A DNA stretch of 64,000 nucleotides from Carya illinoinensis (Eukaryota; Streptophyta; Magnoliopsida; Fagales; Juglandaceae). The stretch's first letter is position 1; the number at the start of each line of letters is the position of its first letter. Positions 20,329 to 30,358 of the stretch are shown piece by piece. Position numbers and translations under genes: made by a program. The stretch covers positions 26,160,501-26,224,500 of the forward strand of contig NC_056757.1 of NCBI RefSeq assembly GCF_018687715.1, written 5' to 3'. The notes beneath the pieces are model-generated. The model did not search any database. It had not been told where the DNA came from and saw only the letters and a list, made by a program, of their open reading frames with translations.

Positions 20329-20684
20329 AAAAATGATGAAGAGAACCTTAAGAAAGGGCTAGAGAAGGTACTGAGGATATTGGTAGATACCGAAGCTGAA
20401 GAAATAGAAACCCAGCAGCTGAAGAAAAAGGAACCATAACTACAAAGGAAAGACCTTAAATGTGAAAAAAGCTAGTTCACATGATTTTGAGAAGTTCGTA
20501 AAAGAGGAAAGTTCAAGGTGGTTGAAAGGGCTTTCAACTCCACTATATTCGGCACATCAAATGAGGTGCTGCAGGATGGGGGTTGACCCAAAGAAATCAG
20601 TAATGAGCCAGATGGGGGAGACATGGGAGGTAGAGGGGCATTTCGTGGCAGACACAAGTGTCTTTCCAATAGCTTTAGGTTAAA
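20329..20684 (+). pseudogene. Long-chain fatty alcohol oxidase (FAO) gene fragment
   Basis: Two frames joined by a shift near 20435 give a piece of a plant GMC-type long-chain alcohol oxidase: DEENLKKGLEKVLRILV, then GKTLNVKKASS, DFEKFVKEESSR, LSTPLYSAHQM, CRMGVDPKKSV, MGETWEVEG and FVADTSVFPIALG. This is the region close to the C-terminus, where the family binds FAD and substrate. The piece ends exactly at ALG followed by GTTAAAAG, which looks like a retained splice donor, so it is probably one genomic exon. It lacks the rest of the gene and has an internal TAA in one frame. The intact enzyme would oxidise membrane-derived long-chain alcohols. This fragment cannot. Confidence 0.75.
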
Positions 20685-20835
20685 AGAGATTTTAATTTTA
20701 TTGTTTTTTATTTTTTATTTTATTTTTCCTGTACTTATCCGTTTGGCACAATTCGTGCAATCCAGGGGGCTTCCCTGTAGTAGCTATATATCTATATGAT
20801 CCAGTTTTTTCTTTTTTTTTTATATTTATTTTTCA

Positions 20836-20905
20836 GAAGAACCAGAAAATTATGATACATTATCTCTAATTTTTTCGTGTCCTTCTCCCATGGCCTCTCA
20901 TATGA
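20836..20905 (+). repeat. Copy of the F-box 5' leader/intron sequence
   Basis: ACCAGAAAATTATGAT and TGTCCTTCTCCCATGG in the same order and orientation match 13950-14010 upstream of the F-box gene. It belongs with 19739-19812 as debris of a second F-box 5' region, the FAO fragment lying between the two. Confidence 0.65.
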
Positions 20906-20961
20906 TTCTATGTTGAAAGAATTTTAATAGAAGTACTTGGGTAATAACATGAGGTTGGAAA

Positions 20962-21081
20962 GAGAACTGCTACACAGCAGCCACATACCCAATACACCAG
21001 TGTAAAATAACAGAGGGTAAAATAGTAAATTCACATTTTTTAATAGTGCGCAAAATGTGAGGCTGCTGTGTAGATTTATTC
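20962..21081. mobile_element. MITE, Mutator-like, 120 bp with 9-bp target duplication
   Basis: Flanked by GGTTGGAAA at 20953-20961 and 21082-21090. The terminal inverted repeats share CTACACAGCAGCC (left GAGAACTGCTACACAGCAGCC; right end as reverse complement GAATAAATCTACACAGCAGCC). No coding capacity. Confidence 0.85.
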
Positions 21082-21282
21082 GGTTGGAAATCCCTCAAAG
21101 GCTTCTTCCAAAAATTTCATTCTTGATTCTTGGATTTCAGTCATTTTATTGTTCACAATTCTTTAAATCCTTGATTCAAGTTTCTTTGTGTGAGTTGTTA
21201 CTAGGCAAGATACTTAACATATTGAAAACTTTTTTCTCTCTCTACAAATCATGTCATTATTTCCACAAATTAAAAAGAGAAC

Positions 21283-21665
21283 ATGACGGGCAAGTACAAG
21301 TGTGTCCATTGCCAACATGTAACTTCTTTTGAGACACTTCACGGACTCAATAGTCACTCTGAAGTTATTCATCGAAAGTTTAAAATACCGTGTAAAGTTT
21401 GTGGAAACCGTTTTGAAAGTAAATGTAAGCTCACTTTCCACCAGATGGAGTATCATATTCTGGTTCGGCAGAAGGTAAAAACCAATTCTAATTTATCGTT
21501 TGTTTACAGTTTTTTCCTTAATTTATTGAAAACGTAGTTAAGCTTTTTCTTTACTTTTAATGAGCAATAAACTTATAGTTAACGATTTCTTTGTTGCTAA
21601 AGGAGGGTAAACGTTCCGTACTAGACAAAGAGCGTATTAAGGAAGGTGACACAAATCAAGAATAA
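21283..21665 (+). CDS. Small two-exon C2H2 zinc-finger protein (84 aa predicted)
   Basis: Exon 1 (21283-21474) encodes MTGKYKC... with two C2H2 fingers: C-x2-C-x14-H-x4-H (CVHC...HSEVIH) and C-x2-C-x12-H-x4-H (CKVC...HQMEYH). A donor AAG|GTAAAA follows, then a T-rich intron (21475-21602) ending in CTAAAG. Exon 2 (21603-21665) continues in phase with EGKRSVLDKERIKEGDTNQE and a TAA. Unspliced reading would instead run into the intron and stop at 21537. The plant QALGGH motif is absent, so it is not of the common plant EAR/QALGGH class. It is probably nucleic-acid binding. It could be an exon pair of a larger broken gene. No promoter was identified. Confidence 0.45.
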
Positions 21666-22084
21666 CTGTCAAGATCACAAGAGTTCTAGAAATATCTTCT
21701 ACAGCAATATCCTAGCCAGATGTAATAGCTGTATATTTCCTTAGATAGAATCTCTGTTATAATTTATCGTTTCAGTTTTTGTTTTGTTCTGAGAGTGTGT
21801 AAGCGGTGGTGCTGGAGAAAGCACGAAATTTCAGCTTGTTGGGGCACTACTACTGTGAATTGTCAATTAATGAGTCATTTTGTTATTGTGCCCTGAAGCA
21901 TGCACTTTCAGCTGGAAGATTGCATGCAGAATGGGACTTAAGACGTGGAGCTGGCAGCATTAATGAAATAAGACCGTGCAGACAAAGTTACCTTTTTTTT
22001 TTACCTCTCTATAATTTAATTTTGTTTTGTTTTATTTTTGTCCTTCATGATGCATGGTTGTTTTTTTTTTTTTTTTGGGAAGAG
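21666..22084. other. Unassigned DNA downstream of the zinc-finger gene
   Basis: The first 130 bp (GTCAAGATCACAAGAG... to TCTCTGTTATAATTTATC) have the look of an LTR tail, but no partner was found. Further on there are T-rich runs (21985-22075). The plus frame at 21806-22120 shows no recognisable domain and is not called. Confidence 0.4.
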
Positions 22085-22478
22085 GCCATCATATTTAAGC
22101 AACGAAAATTGAATTCATGAGAGCTCAGAAATTACAAACTACAAATTGAAAACTAAAGTCTCTAGTTTGTGGAAATAAAAAAATAATCTCAAAATATGTA
22201 GACCTAAAAAACTAAAAAGAAAAAAGAATGCTCAATCCCAAGAACAGCAGATCATTTCCCAAGCTTTTAACCTCACGTGACCATGTTTGAGCAATTGTGT
22301 CGAGTTTGAAAATCTCAAAACCAACAGTCTCAAATGTGATTATCTTGTCCCCATATTCATCTTACTCATCGACGTAGTCATCTTTCATGTCCCTTCGGAC
22401 CAACATTAGCCCACTAGAAGTCCAAAACAAATAAATATAACTTGTCGTGCAAGAATCTCCTTGGTCTAGGTACAATTA
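22085..22478 (-). pseudogene. F-box/DUF295 pseudogene, 3' half only, inverted
   Basis: On the minus strand this matches the F-box gene from about codon 250 to 330 (DNA landmarks TTCTAGTGGGCTAAT, GTCCGAAGGGACAT, TTTTCAAACTCGACACAATT), including a TAA inside the segment equivalent to GYDEYG. It then skips the last ~70 codons and continues with the 3' flank (CTACATATTTTGAGATT, TTCAATTTTCGTTGC). The 5' side ends at a TA run at 22479, where a LINE begins. It is a truncated, inverted paralog of 14288-15499. Confidence 0.85.
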
Positions 22479-25327
22479 CATATATATATATATATAACAA
22501 AACTTAGAACTTCATTAATCAATGGATGATTACAGACATAAATCAAACCACAAGATTTAAGATAAACAGTCCAGAATACAATCCCACCACATATTGATAC
22601 TCTCAACATTTCTTGCATATTGAGAAAAGAGAATAAGTAGCCATATTAGCTTCCCTACAGACATGTATAAATTAAAAAACATTCCCCAAAACAAGATGAT
22701 AACTATTTAATCTCAGAATAAAGATCACCAAACATTGAGTTTGTCATACTATTTTGTTCCAGTGCCTCAATTGCCAGTAGACAGTCACTTTCCACTTGAA
22801 TCTTGTTTATTCCCATACCTGCACAAAATTGGAGACCACGTAAGTGAGCTAACAGCTCTATGTGCTCAATCATCAACATCCATTTCTGATGTGCTTGCTG
22901 CTAGTAAGACTCTTCCCGAGCTATCTCTCAATATTGCACTTGTCCCTGTTTTACCAAGCTCTGAAAAAACTGCTCCATCAACATTTAACTTCAGCATTTA
23001 TGGTTGCAAGACCTTCCATTTATAAAAGTCTTGCACTTAAATGGTTTGCTTATGAGCAACTTTGTAACTCTTAAGTTGTTCAGCAACTTGGTAAGGAGAA
23101 ATGACAACCTATTCATGAATAAATTTATTCCTCCTATACCAAACCCCCAAGCCAAAGTAAAGAAAGTAGACAAGCTATCATATCATTTGTCTTTACAGAA
23201 ATTAAGAGCCACCTCAAAGACATTCAAAGAATTATCAATAACAGGTGCAGGTAAAAATTCTTTCCATGTTCTCTGAAGCTGCTTGCAGCTCACCAAAGCA
23301 TCATAAATTCCTTGTCCATCATTACATAAGCTACAAATCCCATCATTTGGAACATGCTTTAATAATAGATTTACCTTTGTAGGCAACCCATCCTTACAAG
23401 CATGTTATGCAACTATTTTTTATCTTGTTAGGAACTGGCATTTTCTAAATATGTTTCCAAACCACTCTTTGAACACTTGCAAATGAAGACTTGGCTTCTT
23501 GAGAGCCCTACTAGTCCAGAATAAATTTATAATAGCTTTTAACACTGAATAAGCCATTTCTTTCATAGCCCCCAACTCTCTTATATGCACTATTCCCAAC
23601 ACAGAGTTATTTTCAGAATGTCCTCCACAACACTTGGATTAAAGAGAGCTCTAAGTTTTCCCACATCCCAAGTTCTAGAAGTCTCAAAAAAAAGAGAACT
23701 CACGTAACTAGCCTGTTACTCTCACTAACTACAATCCCTTCCTTCATCGGTGAATTATAACCCAGAATCCATTTATCAAACCAAATGTTAACAAAATTTC
23801 CATCCCCTATCCTCCATCTACACCCATCCACAACCCTTCCTTCCCAAATCCCTCTCCAAGTATAAGATGGAGACCTACCCACTAGCTGCCAAGAAGTTTG
23901 AGCCTAAGAAATACTTAGCTTTAAGCAACCTCTGCAGGAAAGAATTCCCATATTGAAATAAGCTCCACCCTTGTTTAGCTAGCATTGCCAAATTAAAAAC
24001 TCTCAACTTCTTGAATCCCATACCACCCCACAACTTTCTGGCATACATTTTGTTCCAACTTAGCCAATGTATTCTCCTCTCATTTTTCTTTTGCCTCCAC
24101 CAAAACCGAGCCATCATACCTTCTAAATCATCACACAAGCTTGAGGGAAGAAGAAAATAACTCATGGAGTATGAAGGTATAGAGAGAGCAATAGCCTTTA
24201 ACAAAACTTCCTTACCCCCCTGTGAAAGCAACTTTTCCTTCCAAGTTTGCAATTTTCGCCAAACTCTTTGTTATATAGAATGAAAGGCTTGAGCTCTAGA
24301 CCTTCCTATGACTGGTGGAAGACCAAGGTACTTCTCATACTGCTGTATGTAAGAATTTTCCCACAAATTTTTTATCTCCTCTTGGGCCCCCTAGACACAT
24401 TGCCACTAAACACCATAGCTGTTTTTTCATAATTAATATGTTGACCTGAAACAACTTCATGCTTCTCTAAAAGTGCTTGAACCCTCTTATTTTCCTCTAT
24501 CTCGGCCTTATAGAAAACCAAACTATCATTTGCAAAAGCAGATGAGTAATATTCGGGGCCCCTCTACAAATTTTTATACCTGAAATTTACTTTCTCAACC
24601 CAGCATCCCTCAATAAAGTAGTAAACCCCTTAGAACACAGAAGAAATAGATAAGCAGACAATGGATCCCCTTGTCTAAGTCCTCTAGATGGTATAATAGG
24701 CCCCTTAGGCTCACCATTAATAAGCACAGAAAAAGACACATAGCTGACACACAAAGCCCACACTCCTGAATCATACCCACTACATTCGTCATATTCAAAT
24801 GAGCACTACTCCTCCCCCATTGCTCTTTTATAATAGCTTCAAAATCCTTATTTCCCACCCACATTTCCTCAAATTGAAAAGGCTTTTTTGTTCTAGGAAC
24901 CTTAGTGTTACCCTCCAACTCAACCCAAATGGGTAAATGATCCTAGTATGCCATAAACCCATGATAAACTTTTGCATTTGGATAAGAGTTCCACCAAGCT
25001 AAATTGGCAAGAAACCTATCAAGTCTTTCACTAACACAGTGATTTCCTTCTCTAATATTTGACCATGTAAATTTATATCCATTAAACCCCATATCACGCA
25101 ACCCACACTCCTCAATAACATCTCGAAAAGTAACAAGTTGTCTCTCAGTCTAGGATTCCCCCCCCCCCCCCCCCCCCTTTTTCTATTTTTTTATGATGGA
25201 ACATGATTTCATTTAGATCCACCATAACTAACCAAGCCTCCCCATTCGACCTACACAAACCCTTGAGATGCTCCCAGGTCCTATAATGTAAATGTGTCTC
25301 AGGAAATCCATTCTTAAGAAGATCTAA
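22479..25327 (-). mobile_element. LINE (L1-type) C, 5'-truncated with internal deletion
   Basis: Minus-strand ORF2 pieces in order: endonuclease C-terminal part (about 24900-25320: WLVMVDLNEI, RLDRFLANLAWW, DHLPIWVELEG), a deletion joining it straight to late RT ([23 protein letters not shown], 24600-24740), the catalytic region as FAND (24525-24536), YEKYLGLPPVIGRSRA, KEVLLKAIALSIPSY (23875-24252), the RT zinc-binding part (LPTKVNLLLKHVPNDGICSLC, 23183-23386) and poor RNase H traces near 22735-22990. Many stops. The aspartate-to-asparagine change in FADD alone would inactivate it. A 20-base poly-C run at 25158-25177 lies in the EN part. Confidence 0.85.
25158..25177. repeat. Poly-C run, 20 bases
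   Basis: Homopolymer inside LINE C, breaking the endonuclease frame (reads as poly-Gly on the minus strand). Exact length is uncertain for any sequencing method. Confidence 0.85.
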
Positions 25328-27016
25328 TTTTATATATAGTTATGTTTTTATGAATTTTTAATCTTTTTTTATTTTACGTAAATGTGTCACATGGTTGAAA
25401 AATTGGCACCCTTATAAATATTGCTAATTTCGCCACTGTTAACCTCACTGCTCATGAATTTTTCAATGTCCATGGCATTAGACAGTATGGTGTGAACCAG
25501 TCTAGTATTTGTTTACAAATGGGCTATTGGGTCGTTCACTTGGAATCCCACTACTCCCACACTAGAAATTGGGATTAGAGTTCTTTTCATTTTTGGAGTT
25601 GGATGGGAGTTATCCATTTGTGAGGCTAGCATTTTGTTCCCAATGGTCATGATTTTGAAATTACTCCCACCAAGGGATAGATGAAGCATCTAATCTTATT
25701 TACTCATGGGTTGGGGAAAACCAAAACCTTGTTGTTTTTGAGATGATCGTCACTTGAGAAAATATTGACTTTTTCTTGGTTGTACTAGATCGACTGCGTT
25801 TTGTAGGCTGTCAGATTCTTGGTTACTTTCGCCCAAAACCCTCTTGTGGGCACAAAAGGTTTGCTCCTACTCTGTTGGACACCAAAGGAAAGAGACCATG
25901 TACTGAGCATGATGGGGTCCATGGTAGGTCACGTGCTCTTTGTGACCCCACTTGCCCAGAAGAGAGCATAGAGTGTCTTCGACAACCATGTACTGAGCAT
26001 GATGGGGTCCATGGTAGGTCACGTGCTCTTTGTGACCCCACTTGCCCAGAAGAGAGCATAGAGTGTCTTCGACAACCACCTACCTCTTCATCTAAAAGTC
26101 TTTAGAAGACCTAGCATTCACCTCAACCCTTACATCCTTATCATTTTGGATATGTGATTAATCAAGGAGCCTAGGAGTTCGATTTGTTGTTGGACTCTAT
26201 ATTTTTCAACATTATTCGCGATGTCTTCCTAGGCTCCTTTCTTGAAGAATTATAAGAGAGATATGAGTCGTTGCCCTCTACTTCAACTTTGAGTGAATTT
26301 GTGGAAGTATTGGAGGTTAGTGGGGGATTATAAAGTTGCTGCTAACTCGCTTGCTTTTGCAGGACAGGCCATTATTTTTAGTGGAGAAACTCCCAAGGTT
26401 GTTGACAAGGCAATAACCTTGCTGATGGGTGAATCCTCTCTCATTACTACTTTTGGTGAGGATGTTCTTGTGGCTGCTGCTATTACTAGCCCTACCCACT
26501 CCCTAATGGTCAATGGGGGTGACTATGCTTCTACCGAGCTTCCAGGAAACCAACTCATGGTTCCCTCGCCATGCTCAGGAAAATCTCCTACAATGTACAC
26601 CTGGTGGCTTTGCCAGTAGCTCCTGTTGATTGGACAAACCATCCTTCACCCAATATGGCTCCTTAAGGTCCTGGTCTTGGCCTAGAGGTTTTTAGATTCT
26701 CCCCCATTCTACCTTCAACATTTACTCTGCAAGTGGGCAGATCTTCTAATCATTTAGTTTCCCTAATTGCCCAAGAACCTGAACAATTTCTTTCCCTGGT
26801 GCGTAACCCCACTATTGTTTTGTGAGATATTCTCCTCATGTGCTGTTAACTAAACCAAGTTGTTTGTCACAGAGTTTACACTCCTTGGCCCATCAAGTTT
26901 GGAAGGGATATTTGTACCCTCTAGTAATCAAGCCCACTGCCCTCAGTTTTAACTGAGAGATAAAGTAAAGAAAAGATAAGACAGGTTGCCTCAGACTCCA
27001 AAGAGGAAATGAACTC
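25328..27016 (+). other. Unassigned stretch, probably 5' part of a Gypsy remnant
   Basis: No recognised domain. The plus frames at 25776-26105 and 26293-26619 are open but unsupported. The stretch leads without a break into the gag remnant at 27017 and may be the leader or extra upstream frame of that element. It contains the 2 x 90 bp duplication described separately. Confidence 0.35.
25896..26075 (+). repeat. Tandem duplication, 2 x 90 bp, in frame
   Basis: CCATGTACTGAGCATGATGG starts at 25896 and again at 25986, and the two 90-bp units appear identical. As 90 is divisible by three, the plus frame reads a 30-residue unit twice (PCTEHDGVHGRSRALC...). Near identity means a very recent event or gene conversion. 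Confidence 0.95.
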
Positions 27017-27530
27017 AGATTCCTAGGAGATAGGTTGCCACTGATCAACTTGTATAACGGATGCAAGGACCTCGTTGATCACCTTGAAAATTTCAAGGCA
27101 TATATGACCCTTCACGACTTTCTCGGGAAAGTAGTTTGTCGTGCTTTCCCACTAACGTTGAAATGGATAGCGCATGGGGCTGGCTTGGGACTCTATGTTC
27201 TAGATCCATTGGAAGTTTTGAGGAGTTGGCAAAGTGTTTCCTTACACAGCCGATGATAAGTAGAAGGCGCTGTAGACCAACCGCCTATTTGCTAACCATA
27301 AAAGAAAAAGAAGGAGAAAGCTTGAAAGCCTATCTGACGCGCTTCGACAAAGAAGGCTCATTATGGATGACCAAGATGAGAAGATCACCTTGGCCACCCT
27401 CTTAAAAGCATTTATTCCCAAAGCCTGTTCATGGCGAAGTTAGCTAGGAGAGCTCCATCTACCTTAAGGGATTTCATGGATCGAGCAGATGATTTTGTGA
27501 ATGCTAAAGACACATTACAGGCTCTCTTGG
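27017..27530 (+). pseudogene. gag fragment of a Ty3/Gypsy (Tat-like) element
   Basis: The plus strand shows the retrotransposon gag core: LINLYNGCKDLVDHLENFKA, VVCRAFPLTL, then after a frameshift near 27180 WLGTLCSRSIGSFEELAKCF, KEGESLKAYLTRFDKE, and, further on, AKLARRAPSTLRDFMDRADD with VNAKDTLQALLG. This is the capsid-like domain that builds the particle. There is no zinc knuckle, protease or pol downstream, so only a truncated remnant is left. The lineage (Tat/Ogre side of Ty3/Gypsy) is a guess from the gag flavour. Confidence 0.75.
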
Positions 27531-27623
27531 GGTTGAGGAGGTAGGAAGCGAAATCGAATAGCACGTAGACTTACTAGAAGAGATTAGAAATGAGGCGGAT
27601 CCATAAGCGAGCATGGTAAAAAG

Positions 27624-27628
<5 letters not shown>

Positions 27629-27675
<47 letters not shown>
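27629..27675. repeat. (AG)n microsatellite
   Basis: About 47 bp of AG. Open frames crossing it on both strands (27504-28041) are artefacts of the repeat. Confidence 0.95.
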
Positions 27676-27677
<2 letters not shown>

Positions 27678-27728
27678 ACATGAAGCATGTGCAGAGAGAG
27701 AACACATGAAGCATACTGCACATGCACA

Positions 27729-27988
27729 CCCCTTGGCAGGCAACACAGCCAATGCCCCTTGGAGAACAACAAAGCTCACGCCTTTTGGTGGGAAACAAGA
27801 CCCATGCCCCTTGGCAGGCAACAAGACACGCACCCCTTAGCAAGTGACAAGACCAATGCCCTTTGGAAAGCAACAAGACCCACAACCCTCGACAAGCAAC
27901 AAAACCAACACCCCTCGATGAGCAACAAAACCGACATCTCCACCATGCAACCAAACCAAGTTCTCCTTGGAAAGCAAATGTGGTTCTG
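27729..27988 (+). repeat. 26-bp minisatellite, about ten copies
   Basis: The unit CCCCTTGGCAGGCAACAAGA plus six bases repeats with exact 26-bp spacing (27729, 27755, 27781, 27807 and on). Copies diverge toward the right end (CCCTCGACAAGCAACAAAAC). The unit is not a multiple of three, so a protein repeat is unlikely. Confidence 0.9.
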
Positions 27989-29208
27989 TCACTGCCAATG
28001 AAGGCCTTCATCAATGCCAAAGTATGCTTGCCCACGAGCATTACGACGTGTCACCAGCCTTCACCACATTATAGCGAAATGGCTCAGGTTTACAAATCTC
28101 AAACTTGTAATTTGTATTACATTTACCCATTTTATTTTTGTGTGAAATTCCCATTATGCAATGCAATCAAAAAGGGCATGAAGGTCAAAAGACCCCACAA
28201 CCCCCAACAGTTAGCCATTAGTGTTAAGTTTAAAACTCACAATGCCTATGAAAAAGGGAAAGGTCAGGGACCACCCGACACCACCCACACATCGCCGAGA
28301 ATCAATGAGTGGGACAAGTTTTAAAATTGTCTGACCTCCCTCATGATGAGCAAATAGGCGGGAAAGGTCAAGGATTGCCTGAGCTTCCATGCACCTAACA
28401 GGAGAGCAACTCTCTAGATTGCCTAACCTCTCTCACCTAGACAGCAATACGAGGACAACATCTTCTGCAACAAACGCTAAGTGTCTACGTTCATGCCACA
28501 ACTGCGCCCAGTAGGTTACCTACGAGAACGAGCCATTGAGCTCCACAATCGCATCGTGTGGGTTTCCTTTAGGAACGAGTCGATGGCCTCAGCAATAACC
28601 TAATGTGGACCCAGGGAGTAGACAGACTTCCTAACCACTTAAGCACAGGTTACTACAACACCAACAACAATTTACATCGAGGGGCAGAAAATCTACTACT
28701 ACCAACAATAGCAAAAACGACCACGAAAATATACACAAAAAACCAATCATAGAGATATGCACTCTTCATTGACAATAAACAATCTCTCAGGCAAACATCC
28801 ATGCAAATAGACAAACTCAAAATCGAGTTTTGTGATCGCCCCTAATGCGATCAAGTGCATCTCCCGCTTATCTCTCTAAACTAAGCTCTTCACCATTTGG
28901 CACAAAACAAACAGAAAATCAAGAACCAAATAGAAAACCAGGACCAAACAGGAAACTAAAGACTAATTTTCAAAATTTATTTTGCATATTATTAACTTGA
29001 AGATTCTCAATGCCTTCTAAGGCTTCAAGAGAGCATGGAGACACCCATACACTAACTAGTATGGACCCTCAGGGGGTAGGGGAAATCAAAAGCAACCAGG
29101 CTCCCACGAGCTAGCAGGATAAAAGGCAGGTATAGGGAATAATAATTATTTAATTTCCCATGAGCCAGTACAAAGAAAATTAGCAGGGTAACTAGAAGAG
29201 ATATTTGG
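27989..29208. other. Unassigned, probably LTR-element non-coding DNA
   Basis: No gene recognised. The composition (A/C-rich, short imperfect GA/CA motifs) resembles untranslated parts of large Gypsy elements. At 29209 it passes directly into an Athila-type LTR whose outer end is missing. Confidence 0.35.
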
Positions 29209-30344
29209 GAATCCCTTACACAAATCTGGTATTTTAATTATTCTTAATTCACTAAATAACTCAATTGGGAACTCAATTTGTGAAATTCTCAATCGGAAGG
29301 TATAGATTTATAAACCAAAAGTAACCTTTTGAAAAATCATTCACCATTTTTAATATACGTAAATTATCATCCTTGTTAAGAAAATCCAGCGATGACAATA
29401 TACTTAGTGAATGATATTGCAGCAAAAAACTAAATCAATATAGATAAATAATTGATCAAACATAATCAAAAAACCAATCCATTTAATAGAAAAAGCATGA
29501 CTGAATCCATAAATAGAATAAATTATATGATTATTTAGAGAAGAAAATATCAACAATGAATTGAGAGTGATAAAACAAAAGAGTTTTAGTAATTGAAAAT
29601 TAAACACATAAATTAAAAAAAATTAAAAATACTATCTAATGTGCAAGTTCATCTCTAGCCCTACTTGAAAATTTAGTTACCCATAAATATAATGGATAAC
29701 AAAAATCTCAAAAGAAAAATAAAGCAAAAGGTAGCCATGGAAGTGGTTTTCTCCTCTCTTTAAATCTTCCTCTTGTGCCTCTCCTCCTCTTCTATTTGGT
29801 GCTAATGATATGCTTATATACGTAGAAAAGAAACCCTAATGTCTTCATAATTTCTGCATAAAAACAAATTGCCTAAATTCTAGGACTAATCTTGGTAGCC
29901 ACGTACGTGCTTCAAGAGTTCACATTTGGAAATCCTTATTAAATAAAAATTTGTAGCCCTTTAAGATAACGTTTAATGTATCAAGAATCTCATCAATCCG
30001 ATATATGAGTAGAAAGTTATGGTCAAAATATGAAAATATGTCCAAGCTGTCTCCTAACAAATTTCGGATTTGAACTTCTTGCAATTTCCTTTTGTGATTT
30101 TTTTTCTTTTCTTTTCTTGATCCAAATTGCTCTCAAACCCCATGAAAGTCCTCCTTTGAATTGATTGAGCTTTGACTTGCTCTTTTATAAATTCTAAAAT
30201 TAAACATAAATACTACTTAGGAGTATCCCAACGTAAATAGAAACTCAATTCAAGAATGTACATTAATTTCTACGATTTTTATTCACATTTTAGCATTTTA
30301 AGCCAATAAGAGAGTATTTAGAGTGTACTTCTGTGTACTCATCA
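29209..30344 (-). repeat. 3' LTR of element B, outer end lost
   Basis: From GGGAATCCCTTACACAAATC onward it aligns with 40709-41835 to the shared end ...ACTCATCA. Shared features include AAATCATTCACCA and the ATAGATAAATAATTGAT stretch. The divergence is several percent with small indels, so the insertion is not recent. Confidence 0.85.
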
Positions 30345-30358
30345 CATCCTCCAACTTA
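30345..30358 (-). promoter_or_regulatory. Polypurine tract of element B
   Basis: The minus strand reads TAAGTTGGAGGATG immediately before the 3' LTR start TGATGAG. It has the right position and composition. Confidence 0.6.

Noticed and set aside
25776..26105. Cys-containing protein with two 30-residue repeats
   Set aside because: The repeat arises from a recent DNA duplication. No known domain, no start context and no neighbouring gene structure support it.
27504..28041. Open frames on both strands around the AG repeat
   Set aside because: They consist mainly of Ser/Leu or Arg/Glu runs produced by the dinucleotide repeat and the 26-bp minisatellite.
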